A DNA stretch of 64,000 nt from the NCBI GenBank assembly GCA_017562135.1, contig QEYB01000397.1, positions 21,096 through 85,095 on the forward strand. Reading direction: 5' to 3'. The number at the start of each line of letters is the position of its first letter. The first letter of the stretch is position 1. Below the pieces are notes generated by a model. It was not told the DNA's origin, made no database searches, and saw only the letters and a program-made list of their open reading frames with translations. Position numbers and translations under genes: made by a program. This DNA is from Dipylidium caninum. Lineage: Eukaryota; Platyhelminthes; Cestoda; Cyclophyllidea; Dipylidiidae. This document shows, one piece after another, positions 10,311 through 23,300 of this stretch.

Positions 10311-10799
10311 TGGCACAAATCTCAAGAGTGGTGGCACACATCGTGATATTCATCATGTGAACATTTTTCCTGAGACAGTTAACACTTCAACGGTGACCGT
10401 GTACACACATATCACACATTTACGGCGGTCCAAGTTAGCATTAAACGAATTAAATTGTAAACGACAGAACACTCTACCTGTCGACCCATCTTTTTGGCTG
10501 ATTCGTACGTCAACGTCAACTGAAAGACCACGTTTATGCAACAATGCAACTACTACGAAGCCATTTCAGAGTCGCCTACTCTCCATCGCAAGGTGCGCTC
10601 TGCGCTCTTCCGAGATTGTCCAAGCTGTACAATGACTTACTCTTACAAAGGGAAATATTCTGATCTTAAGTCTCCCCATTACTGACACAATGCTTTTGCA
10701 ATTCGTCACCCGAGTCCTAGCTGCCCAAAAGGACGTCATATGAGAATCAAGAAGCAATTCCACCTCCTTTTCCGTGGTGCAAAAGAAATCTTACGCACG

Positions 10800-11260
10800 A
10801 ATTAACAAAATAGGCCTGGAGTTATTTACAAGCATGAAAAGGCTCTATTGGTCCTTGTTTGCTCTCAGTGACAGTGACAAATGTCTGAGCAATGAGCTTA
10901 GGCGACAAAAGGTACAAGTCCACCCAATAAACTACCTTTTCTTACCCTCAAACCAACTTAACACCACAGCCCCTCGCATCATTACATTCCACCAACAGAG
11001 TTTGCGAGGATTTGTCATCAAAAAGCATTTATGATGAATACTGTGCAACCATCATAAGCAACCACACAATTGTAAACTAACTCGCTCACTCCAGAGACCA
11101 TGAATGCAATCACGGCAACAACAATACACAAATCTATCCAACTACACAATCCACATCAAACCCCAATCCACTAAAACAACCGCCAAATATTCTCTTCTTT
11201 TCCTACTACCTCCATTTCTCCTTCGGTGAAATGAGCACGGATTTGTTCTCTTCTGTCGTC
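10800..11260. repeat. Dispersed repeat R2, copy 1
   Basis: Aligns in direct orientation with 45095-45550 over about 450 bases. Shared blocks include atgagcttaggcgacaa, ggtacaa(g/a)tccac, atcaaaaag and actcgctcactcc. Interspersed substitutions and small gaps show it is old. Confidence 0.7.
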
Positions 11261-14200
11261 AAATGTTTACTTTTAGCCCTTACTGAGCATATAACTGTGT
11301 CATATTATTCCCAATGTCATTATTCATTGCAATTATGCCATTCCCACCCTGCTCAATATCTCTAGCGACGTTGATGAGATGATTATCAATTTGTATGAGG
11401 TATGTTTCATGGTTCTGAAGACTGTATCACTCCATCAAAGCCATGTTTCCACCTCTCTTCAACGCTGTTTAATGTAGCTTACAAACGAGTAACCTGCCCA
11501 CTGGTGATGGTGAGTCACAATTTACACGACACATCACTCAGGACACCAGGACACCATTCCAATATTCAGGTGAGCATTTCGTCAGGCTACATTGCTGAAT
11601 ATATTGCTCTATATAAGATCAGCCTTCTATCTCGCCTCCCTTATCAAGGTTTCGCACACTTCTGTCATCCCTCTCCTCTCTCTAGTAGCACAAGCGTCTT
11701 TCAGCGCCAATTTTGTCCACCCTCTACACTTTTGCTCTTCCACATTTTCACATTCGCCTTCCCGCATTGGACTCATTGCCTCAATTTTGCTCCTATGTAT
11801 ACATTCACAATTGTGCCTTCACGTGCAACACACAATATGCCATATTCAAACACGTGATCAGGTTTAACAGTTTGGGAGATAAAATTAAACGCGTTACGAT
11901 GGGTATATAAACATTGAGTAATTAGAAGTGTATCAGCTTATTAGGCATATAATCGGCAATAAACCTTGCACTAAACGTGCACTTATTTTTAAAAAATTAT
12001 AACAAAGCAGTTTTAGATGTGGTTACAGAAGACGGAATTGAAGTGGTTGAAAAATAATACCAATTATCATTTTGTTTTAGTGGGACGGTTGTGGCCTTGT
12101 TTCGCGCTGGGGCGCATTTCAGTGAACGGCCGAAAATATTTTTGTAGTTCCCGCTGTCGGAGTGAGTCTGAATTTTGTTAGTTTTTGATTGTTAATCATT
12201 GCTACCTAATATTTGTCATGAATGTTTCTCGGTGCATTTCGCTCGTTGCTGTTGCAGGCGATTCGTCGATTTTGTAGGCGGAAAGAGCATGTACTTATAC
12301 GAGTGGACATTTGCCTCTCGCCTGTAAACTCGCCTCAGATTAAACCTAATTGGCCTTAGTTAGTGTTAACTTAGTTGGTTAGTACAGATATCGAGGAGGG
12401 CATTGAATTACTAAATAATGTCAATGTGTCAGATAGTGAGCACGCAGTCTTCAATTCGGTTAAATAAGTAACCTCCGAGATGCTGATACGTTTCTTGCAG
12501 TCTGAAATAGTAGTATTCAACTTTTGTCCGTTCACATGAACTCTGGTTTCCCTTTTGAGTGTCTGTATTAAATCAGGAAGAATGATATACGCATACAATG
12601 TAGTGCATTGGACGTTGATCATACTGATGGGAAAGTAGTCAATTACTTAATTGTTCAACTGTGAACCAACGGTTACTTTTTCTGTTTTTTTTTCGTCTTT
12701 CGACTAGAGAAGGAAGAATTTTTCAAGTTATTTGTCTTCCTCTTCAGGTGTCAACCTCTTTGTCATGGGCGACTCCTCTCACCCATTCCAACAAATCTTA
12801 TTTCTCTTCCTCTTCTGATGACCTTAATGTCGGACTTTCATGTGGGCACGAGTAGTTGTCCTTGCATTGAATATGTTGTTGGTTTTGGCCGACAACAAGT
12901 TATTCATTCCAAGCAGTATTACCTCGCCCTGTTGCTTTGCTGTTTCCCGCAACATTTCTTCAATGAAGGTATATTTCTCTTGTCGAACTGGCCTAACATG
13001 TGTTTCCATGCGTCTACGCTTGGGTGGACTGCATCCCCAGTAGTGACGGGCCTTTCTTAATGATGTGACCCGGTCAGGTTCTTTTCGTAAAGCAACTGAT
13101 CCCCGCGCAAATCCCCCACCCTGACACTTTTCCCACACTTTCCTGGCTGCCATTGTCGTTGGCGCACTGGCTTTGCAAGTGATTGTGTGTTCTTCTTTTG
13201 CAACACCAGTTTATATCTTCGTGATGTTATTTCCTTCCTTCTTGAGGCATGCCGACTAGGTGGGCACACGTTTCATCGTGTCATACTCTGCTATTTTATG
13301 ATTCTTTCCATATTCTGCTACCTCAATAGCTCTTCACTTCCAGGATGTGGGTTGCTTTACACTCCGTCCTTTCGCCCGCCCCGAACAGACCCTTCGACGT
13401 GAAATTAGTACGTGGCCAGATGGTCACGCTGCGTAGCTGGAATATGCTCAAGAGGCCTTTGTTAGGATATGTGAGCCATCCGTTGTTCGACAGTCTTCTC
13501 CCGCTTGTACAGTAGATTCCTGCGTGGTGACAACGTCAGGTGAAACCTCAGTGATTTTCACATCTGATATGTCAAACATTTTGCCCTTCATTTGGTTGGG
13601 AAGTAATAACCAGGTTATCAGGAAATCGCCGGTACCTCCTTTGAAAGTGCCAATCAATAATTCCTAGGTCAAACGGTTCAATTCTTTACTAGTGTTGATT
13701 TCAACTTGTCACTTCTTCGTTAGCTGTGTGCAGCAGAGGATGCGCTCGAGGCGGATTCGGGGCTCAGTCAACGACACCGCATCCTGTGCGAGGGGAGCGC
13801 CGATGCCGTCCGTGTTAAAGTATTCCAGTGCAGACTGCAACAACAGATTCCTTTTTTCCCTCCTTCTCCCTCTTTCTCATCTCCTCTGCCCTTTTTGATC
13901 TCTGCCTATTTTAATCACTTTAAACACTGCACAAAGTAAGTTGACGAGGTGTAAAGTCATTTCATGTGTTATGGCTAGCGTCAAGAGAGCTTTTCTGAAG
14001 GTATGTACAGTCAAGTTATAAAGTTCAATGATGGAGTAGTGAGACAGTGGTTTGATTGTGGTTGGAGACTTTTAGGAGGAATGGTCGGCTGTTAGGTGTG
14101 TTCAGGGAGGTGCGGGGGAAATGGGAGGAATATGAGTCTGCGAGAAAGGAGCAAATGTCACTTCGGTGCAGAAGGATCAGTCGAGCTGTGTGCGGGGTTT

Positions 14201-16061
14201 TCGGGGGCGTGGAGGAGTTGCTACTTTACACGCCGTCATCCTCTTCATGTATCACTATGCGCGTCGCAGTCCATAAAGTGATTCTGTTGTTGCGTCAGAG
14301 ATGCATTATGGCTGGTCTCCTGACCACTTCTTTTTTTCTCCTGCTGCTTCACTCCAGCAGCGCGCGCTCGAGGGTGAAATACGAGAAATCAAGCAAACAA
14401 CATTGTCGACGCTTGTCTTTTGCACTCTTCCAATTTATCACCACATTTCATTTCAACGAGGTTTAGTTGTTCCGGTTGACTAGCGGGACAGAAACGTTTC
14501 AGGTGCAATAAATTGGCGGAAGAGTGGTCTGACAGAGACTGGTAAGGGACGGCAAGTGACGTGTGGGAAATGTGTGGGCTATTAAGACGAATTGGGGAAA
14601 GGAGATGAGAAAGAGGAGGAAGGCGGTCGGCTGAGAAACCACATTCTGCATTGGAGTCGTGGCGAAGGAGGTCGGATCTACGGGTCTCTGTTGCTCGAGG
14701 AATGCGCACAGACATCAGGTGAGTATAGAGGGATGATGAGTGACGCAAATAGTCTTTGACCAGTGGAGGAAGCAAAAGTTAGTGAGGCGTTCTTGGAAGA
14801 GCACGTGTTAATAACGGTAATGGACGCAGGTGATACAACGGTTATGCAAACTTCCCTGTTCTGCCGTTTTTCTGGACGAACATGGATTTGAGTGTATCAA
14901 AGCGCGGCGAGATCGTGTGGATCTCGTTGACTAACCTGTAACATCAGACAAGTTCCTTTTTCTCCGCTCGCACCTCAAATCCGCAACTCCTTTCCCCTCA
15001 TCTCGAGTGGTTACCCCGATGCGATGCGCGGCGTTTGCTCAGATTAACAAGCAAGTGTGAACTGGAGAAAGGAAATGATGCCTTTCACGCCGACAACGCG
15101 ATGGTCGGCAGTGCGACCCGCTTCGGAGGCTGAACTTGGTGGGTTTTGGTCAGGCACTGAGCGTAGGGGAAAGAGGTGACTTTGTGCCGGTCGACGCGAG
15201 GGTGTGGAGCCAATTGCGTGAGACGCATACGCTATTCTCAGTCGTGTAAATCGCAACTGACATAGGCGATGTGGGCGGATCCTGAAGGAAAGGCACGAAT
15301 GCACAATGATTAGCGTGCATTTCGCGCAAAGGACGGGGGTGGCAACGAATAAATCGTGTGGTTGTCTTTTGACTACCAAGCGGACACGATCACTCGTGAA
15401 AGGGCGAGACAGTAGACGACAAATTGGGAAGGATTCGGAAGATACGCTGTTGATTTCCATAGAGCACGCGCAACTGCCCGACTCATTTCACCTTTTCCCT
15501 TTCCGCACAACCCAACTGACTGTCAACCTCATACCGTTGAAGGTGATTGAGGATTTAGGAGTTTATTACACGGTTGTTTGGGATGGTCAGAGTGCTTTTA
15601 TTTTGAGGCGGCGGAGGTTTCCGAAAATCCTGCGAATGCTGCAACTGATCTTTCGCCTTCATTGACGTCATTCAGCCATTCCGAGCACTTCCTCTCTCCA
15701 ACCACCCCATCGGACGCATCACTTCTGACTTCCTCCTCATCATTCTCCTCAGGCGACAATTCCATGATGTTGTCTTCCTGCTCTGCATACACGGTGAGTT
15801 GGTAGTGGAGGAAGGATGACACAGCTCAAGCAAGTCTGCCTCCAGTTTCTTGCAGTCCCGGTGTTGTCAGCCTAGGCGATGGCAGTGGCATGTGGTGCGT
15901 TGGATGCGAGGCAGAGAAGGAGACAGAGGACGAGTGTGAGTGAAAGAAGCATTTGACAACTGACGGGATGTAATAGGTTTCTCAGTTTACGACAGTGGAC
16001 GAAGGAAGCTACTCGAAGTAGAAATGGTCGGCGCCAGAGATACTGTGAGGAATAGAAACTG

Positions 16062-16072
16062 CCCCCCCCCCC
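16062..16072. repeat. Run of 11 C
   Basis: Uninterrupted homopolymer of 11 C in otherwise mixed sequence. Possible sequencing or assembly length error. Confidence 0.9.
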
Positions 16073-16489
16073 GGAGCACTTCCAGTTTGCCATGATGGCA
16101 ACTGTTGTTCAAAATGAGCTCTCAACTACCAGGTTCTGCCCTGGTGCAACCCTTTTGAATGATTTCATCCTAAAACACCCCAGAACGTCAGCTTGCACGC
16201 AAACTTCATTTGTTGTAGCATCACCGGTGGTGTACGAGTTGAAGAGACCGCAAGCTCGCCTACCTCTGGGCAAGCGGGAGTATGATTAAAGGGTACCTTT
16301 TCAGTCGAATTTTCCCTCCTCGTGAAGTCTATGACACGAATGGCCAAATAACGAGTCGTGAGAACCATGACATTTCCTTTTGTTTCCTCTCCAGGCTTCC
16401 CGTTTATCTTACGTCATGTGGGTATCAATCTGTTCCTCTCCCACCATTTCGCAGATGATATTACCCTAAGAAGAGGATGGCGATACAGA

Positions 16490-16640
16490 TGTTATGCTTC
16501 CCCTTAACACTAGTGCATACTCCAGTCTCCATATAGATAAACTAAGTAGGAATGCCAGTTGAAAGGATGAACCGGTACAAACATGGGCATTGCGACTGCC
16601 TTTCCGGGTATCTGAGAAGACCTATTGGTGGTTTAAGATA
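16490..16640. repeat. Dispersed repeat R7, copy 1
   Basis: Aligns directly with 23550-23710: gttatgcttcc, then caacact/taacact, then ccatatagataaa against ccatgtagatgaaa, then ggaatgcc/ggattgcc, and further on attggtggtt/agtggtggtc. Confidence 0.5.
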
Positions 16641-17589
16641 TGGAGCATAAGCATGAACTAATTTTGCAGAGGATCACTTCTCATCTGAAACGATCATTCC
16701 TTTAAAGTTTTGTGTCTCACAACCGCTCATCTTTACTCTATCACTAAAAATTGTCGCTAAACAGCCTAACCGTTGTAAAGTCGCACTACAGGACAGAGTG
16801 CCACACTTGCCACTGTACTGAAAGGAAAGCTGTGAACAAGAGTTTGTTTCAATTGAGCTGTGAACCGTTTGCAAGGACAAAGGCAGACAATCTGGTTTCT
16901 CACTTCGCTGTCATGCGAGAGTGCATTTACGGCCCCATAAAATCAGTCCGCCGGGCTGACGAGGTGCACTTTGGCTCTCTGCTAGTGCCTCAACAGAGGC
17001 AGATGCACGCCACATTCTTGACAACTCCTTTGCCATCACTGCGTTCCAGATGATTAGCAGCAGAATTGCGGTTATGGGAGAATGGCGTGGCCGCAGCTGC
17101 TGCAGGACTTGAAGAAAACAAAAATTAATTCCCTTTTTTCATTGGAGAGCGACGACAACTCCGTCTCATCTGCAGGGGTGCACTTAGTCTCTCGCATGTG
17201 TCGAGCTACCCGAAACTACATATTGTTTGATCAGACAGCAATCATATCCAGCGAGTGCACACCGTCAATTTACATTACCGACGTCTTGACATTGTGTCAT
17301 TTTTGCCTTATTTTGTACTCGGACTAAAAGTGGGTCTGCCTCATGAGAGATGCCCCTGGCAGATCCACTTACAGATGCGTAGAGAGATCAACTCCACCTC
17401 ATCGATAACGAGGTGGATGTGGTTTGGACCATACGCATGGACTGGAAATCGAAACGTGTGCTTTTGCCTCTCAGGGCAGAAGGCAGTCGGTGTGAGCTGA
17501 ACCACGCGTCGACGTGATGTACGCCGGGGAGTAAATCACAGAAGACTGGTGAAAAGTCGGAGCAGAAGCCGAGGTTTATGATCAATACC

Positions 17590-17662
17590 GACGCCGCTGA
17601 TGACCTCCTAAAGACAAAATAAATGGACAGCACAAGAGGTAAAGACCTCAATTGCACGACTG
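17590..17662 (+). promoter_or_regulatory. Copy B promoter block
   Basis: Contains GATGACCTCCTAAAG, then AAATAAATGG (ATAAA at 17619-17623), then GCACAAGAGG, aligned with the gene A and copy C promoters. The box lies 44 bases before the ATG at 17663. Confidence 0.5.
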
Positions 17663-20302
17663 ATGGTGGGAGAGACAACACTTCTCTTCTTTGCTTACAT
17701 CTGCTTACTCACAAGTAAGTGGTCTCTTCACTTGACACTTTCACATGCCACCCTTTCTCATTCGGCTATGCCAGTTGAGGAACACCGCATTGCAGGCAGA
17801 ATTTATTTGCCTTCTATGCTCTCTTTTAGACGCACAATTGGGCTGATAATTCAGATAAAAGAAGTGAAAGCAGAAGTGTGAGCGGCCCATCGATACTACA
17901 TTTTTCTTGAATTTGGACGCTTCCCGGCCTATATTGCGTAATTTTACATCTCCTCACTATGGAGTGATTGACCTTCATCAGTGACATTATTTTGGCTTCC
18001 TCAATCAGACGGCTCTGTGTGTATACAGAGTCTGGCGAAGAATACTGCGTGGGAACAAGGGGAGACCGTTGTTCCAACGAATATTTTAATTGCCTACATT
18101 CAGAGTACGTTCAATTGCATTTCTCACCTACATGCCACACGCAATCTCCACCATTACCTACTATCAACAACACTTGCCAGAATTCGCCTCCCTTATCCCA
18201 ACAATATCCATGGTTTTCTTCCATTTTGCTGCTCATGTAGTCTCTGATGATCAAGCAGAGGTGCAAATGGCCGGCGTTATACGTCAAGATATGGTGTGGA
18301 TTGTTTTCGTCTCTACCATATCTCCATTTATTCCCAATCAGCATTTCTGTGCTTCCAGATGGAATGTTGAAATTCTCGAAAGTTGGTGTGTCTACAGTGA
18401 TGTAACATCATATCAACAAAGGGTTTGTTCTGTCGACAAGAACTAACCACCTTTGATCACTCGCCTCCCAAGGCTTCAATTTTTATCCAAATGAGTCCTT
18501 CTTCATTGGCGCAAAGAATAAGGAAACTGTGGACAGTCACTTGCAGATACATAAAGGGTGAGTGTGTGAGTCTGCGATGTAATTAACTTATGGGGATAAA
18601 CCCTAATAGACTTCAAACTTCACCTATAATCTTCACAGTCCCTGCTTCCACGCCTTTAATATAGCACTTTACTTCGCGTTTGCCTAGATGGATACAGTGG
18701 TGGGCACCGAGTCATCAGTGGTTTACAGAATTTAGCGCTATGGGCCTGACACTTACACAAAATATTACCCAGAGATAGTCAACATCAGTAAGTCTACACG
18801 GAATGCATGTTCCACGTTTGATGTTATCTTGTTGCCCTCTGATTGATTGCTTTAAAATCGGTGTGGCTGGCGTTCTTGTAGGAAACAGTACGGATGACAT
18901 ATTTGTGAGCGCAACAATAGAAGTGAGGAGAAAATATCCTGTTGATTATATTAGATGTTTGTATGTTGGATATGGTAGTCGTGGCGCAGTCTACAAAATA
19001 GACTGGGGTAGATAAAACACAGGCGAATTGTTCAGCTCCTCCTCTCAATTTACAACCATCTATAACGGTAAGTAGATGAAATTCCAACGAACATTTAGCA
19101 TACCTCTTCAACCAGAACGAGTGCAATTGCTTCTGTCCCCTCACCTAGCTCAAACGACCGCAACCAGTGCGGTGTCTACAGCAGGTAAATAGGAATGTTG
19201 TTAAAGGTTAGCCGCTGATGAGGTTTAATTTGGTGGTGGTTTTGGAGACGATAGCCCTCACAAAGCCTCACGAACGAAATTCGCACCGCCTTACTAAAGT
19301 TAGGCCTTAAACGGTCCTCGGCACATCACCTCTCATGGGATACACACACCTCAGCATTTGCCACTGCACCTCTTCAACTTGTCAACAACATCTCAAATTA
19401 TCACTTGAACTCTCCCCAACGTTAGTAAAATGATGATAAAGGGCCTCTGCATTTAACCCGTCCTGTCCAACTGTAAAATTCCACTTCTCGCTCGCCTAAC
19501 TCCTCCCACCTGCCTCACGCCGCATTTGCAACAGGCACTTAAATGTTCCGAATGAAATTCAAATGAAAATCGGCATTGTTTGATGACTGAAGTGTTCATA
19601 TAAGCGCAATAAGCAAATTCGCCGAATGCACATAAGGCTTCTGTTTCAACCTCGTTTACCGCCTGCTTTTTTATCTATCTCCCCTTTTACCTGCTGCACC
19701 GCCTATCGCTCCTGTGGCAGACATTAGCACCATAGATTAGGGCTCCTGCTAATGAGTACTACGAGTCGAGGACCTTCGGTTGTGGGATAATGCAGTTACT
19801 GAATACGCCACCGTTTTCTTTACCGCAATGTGGCAAGGACACTAAGTTTATAATGTTGTCTTAAAAACACTAGGCTTGCTATGCGAACGGCCTGGCATCT
19901 CTACTGCTTTGGCTCGTTGTCGGCAACGTACGGACATTGTGATGCTTGACTCAATGCTCTGTCACACTAATTTAACTTCCCTAGCCTTGCTCTAACTTCA
20001 CCATTAATAAGTCTTGTACGATTTAGGCGTCCTACATGCAGGCAATCTGGGTAACCATACTTATGCAGACGTTAGGCATGCTCGGACCACACACGTGTCG
20101 CGCATTCCCTACGTACTTCTTCTTCTTCTGCTCTCCGTAAATCAAGCAATGACTTCCGGCTGTGCCATAGGCGAATATGGTGAGTCGTATGCAACATTAG
20201 TCTTATTGTCATTCGACCATCCTTTTTCTGTGCCACTGATCTGTTTAATTATTTGACTTCTTTCAGTTCCGCTTAGTCTAATTCTCGGATGCATGTTGAT
20301 TT
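17663..20302 (+). pseudogene. Copy B: one-module pseudogene of the gene A family
   Basis: Exons by homology: signal 17663-17714; a 17830-17937; b 18009-18104; c 18241-18385; d 18473-18557; e 18688-18787; f 18882-19007 (or to 19067); linker 19149-19184; tail 20141-20179 and 20267-20302. Recognisable pieces include RCSNEYFNC, QAEVQMAGVIRQDM, NESFFIGAKNKETV, YGPDTYTKYYPEIVNI and EVRRKYPVDYIRCLY. Lesions: exon a is one base off with early stops; exon b is 96 instead of 97; exon c gains a base (145), so PISISVLPDG is out of frame; exon d has an inserted G; exon e has an in-frame TAG at 18733-18735; the tail acceptor reads TAA instead of TAG. The first exon, promoter, exon f and linker are intact. 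It never had, or has lost, the second module. Confidence 0.75.
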
Positions 20303-23300
20303 GTAAGCTGCCTTCTTCTCGCCTACCTGTGCTATAATGTCCGATGCAAACTAATTTTTGCGCCGCATTTCCTCCAAGATTTCCTATTATCTACGAGGTT
20401 GCATTTTGTATAATTCAGAAAAACTCCATGCGAATTTGCCCGTCTAGCGGTGAGGCTGCGTACCTTCATGGGGCCCGACACAAGGTCACTCCTCTTGTTC
20501 CTGAAAGTAGCCGAAATAAAACAAGAAACGCTAAATAATGATGCATTCCTCGGTTGACCAGTAACGACGTGGACAGAATATTGGTTGGTGGAATGAGAGT
20601 TCTCTTTCTCTCTTTTGCCGACTGCGTAAATGACTAACAAATTAACTAATTGCCTGGTAAACCGCCAAAATCCATTGGCAAACGCCACTAACTCCCGCAT
20701 TGACGGGATGGCGATCTACCTTAATATACGCACTAGTGAGCTGTCATATCCGTTGACACTGTGAGGTGGACTTCGACTGGTATGGTTAAGCGATAGCGGG
20801 AGGCTATTTCGGGTGGTCAGAAGCAGCCATTGCAAATTTGACGCACCACGCCATTGTTGAGGTTCGACGGCGATCAAGATGGAGGCGGAAACGTTCTCCT
20901 TCCAACTCCGTAATGTGTAGGTGCCTGTGCAGCGTACAGACACTGGTAGCACTGAAAACAAACTCCGGGTGTTTCTTAGAGCGACAGATTCCGTATTAGG
21001 ACTTATTCATAGACAGTGATGTCTTTACTCAGGTCAGGAATTAAGGTTAACTGTGGCTGCATGTCATTAGAATAGCCAGTCATCGCTGTAATGGGAAGGG
21101 CATAGGCGATAGAAGGCGACGCTGCCTATGGACGTGACAATGAGACAGGAGGAGGAGGAGGAGATGTGCTGAAGGTGGGTCATGTGGATTGGGGGAACAA
21201 TAAAACGAGGCGGAGGAATAGACCAGTCAACGCATCTCCATCCATTCGAATATTACATGCATGTGTATTGCCATCCCCTTTCATGTAAACATCCTCAACG
21301 GCATGCCGACACAGTCGTAGCAGGAACGGGGATAAGTCAATTACACCTTGATTCAGTGCAGAAAGAGATGCTGACACGGTTTCGAAAGATCTCACTCGTT
21401 TGCCGAGATGCCCATTTGGCTGGGGACGATTTCCTACCTGACATGTGGCTAATCAGCCAGCATCATTTGGAAGGTGAGCAGCTGTGAAAACTAGCTCTTT
21501 GGTGTGTAGGAATGCATTGCTGTACCGATTGCTGTCGCCCTGTCTACTGCTTCGTCTATGAGTCTTTATCCGGTAGAGTCATAGAAGGTGGAGAACATGT
21601 TAGCCTCCATTCCTATGTCTGGCACAATGTTACCACCCTTGCGACCATAGAAAATGTGGGTCTGGTCGTGGGTGTAGATTTTATACCAAATATCTAGGTA
21701 GACCTCGTTTCTACACGTTTCTGCACTCTTCTCTAGTGGAGATTGTAGGAGTAAAGACAACTTGCGTACGCGGGAAATAGTGGAATTTGGTCTGTGTGGT
21801 CGACGTAGGTAGAGCAAGTAGGAAGAGAGCCCAGTCCATGAAGTTGTCTCAGTCATGAAGTCTGTTGGGCGGCAGAAACACCCGACGGTTTGCAGCCTTC
21901 TACTTGATAGACAGGCGAGTTAGCTAAGAGACGGAAATGATTTATGCAGTAGGTGACGATAAGTACAATTCAGATGCTACTTGTCCTCTACTCACCGTCG
22001 TTCGCGGAAGCTGAAGAGAGTAAAATTTAAAGTGTCAGGCCATGGCAAAAGAGGCAATGAGGACCTTAGTATATGACACAAGAAATAGACACTAGAAAGC
22101 ATTAATTACAACAAGTATGCGACATAGTCAGCACAGGCAGAAATTGTAATCCGTCAGAACATCGAGCGTGAACGCGGTAACCTCGAGAGTGTTCGTGATA
22201 CGAGGGGATTTTTCCTAGAACGTAATAATGTGATGGGAAGAGGAAGAATAGTGTGATATGACGATGGTGGCAGTGAACTGCTTCCACCGCAAAGTTAAAA
22301 TGGGACAATTTGCAATAGAAGGGTGATTATGATTGTTGGAACCATGGAAATGACTCTAGAAAATGTAATTATGGGAGCGTCGGAGCACCAAAATCTAACA
22401 ATTGAAGTGGCAATGGCCTGTTAGTAAACTCCGATGCAAGGTTTAGTGATAGGCTGATACAACAATGTCTCCGAGATAGCATAGAGTATGTGAAACTGGT
22501 CTATTTTGCATGGAGGCATCTGTTTATAGTCACTTCACGTTGTACGTACGCACAAACGCGCATCCACAGACTCACAGTGACACAACTTATACACATATGT
22601 CTCACAAGTCGATGGCAATGCTCTCTGCGCATTTACCATGTTTACGGGATTCATCGTCTTGCCCGTCGCCGATTCGCCTCTCCAGGTCAAGTGGCGTCTA
22701 AATGATAGCTTCATGAATTATGATGTTTTGTATTACCACGTCAGTAAAGCCGACTTCTTGACGGCTAAGTAATAGAAGACATCAGGCAAAATCATGCATT
22801 TGGTGGTGATTTGCATCAGGTGGCTGAACATATTTTCAATGGAATATCAGTACAAATGCACGCCACTGCTCTTTCTCATCATCCTTCCGCTTAGTTTCAG
22901 GTATCGGGTGTGTAATCGTGACAATTAGTTCAGCCGCAAAGTCCCAACTTCAACACGGCTCTTGGTATTGTCACCTTCTATGACACAGCTCCGTTGACTC
23001 ATGCTACTATTATGAAATTCAGTGGCTGCACACGCTGCCAAAATCTGCTATGTGTCTATCTCAAGTCAGGCACCAGCCGAAATAGCGTTTGAGATCGCAA
23101 TCCCTGTTACAAGTGCGTTCCCGCAAGAGAGCGCAGTAGGAAAGCAGACGATGACTTCTCTTCCTGCAAGTGGTCCGCAGACCACTTGGCTAATATGTGT
23201 GATGTTTTCACTTCATTGCAGTTGCGACCGCAGCACTTTCCGCCGTGCTCAACTGCGACTGCATTTGCATTTAATCTCTCTTCTCCAAAGTGAAAGATCT

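Larger units (their letters stand above)
9020..17580. other. Gene-poor region with dispersed repeats
   Basis: No exon set could be assembled. The stretch holds repeat copies at 10031-10310 (with 50761-50985), 10800-11260 (with 45095-45550), 16110-16200 (with 7495-7570) and 16490-16640 (with 23550-23710), an 11-base C run at 16062-16072, and many unsupported open frames on both strands. Confidence 0.5.
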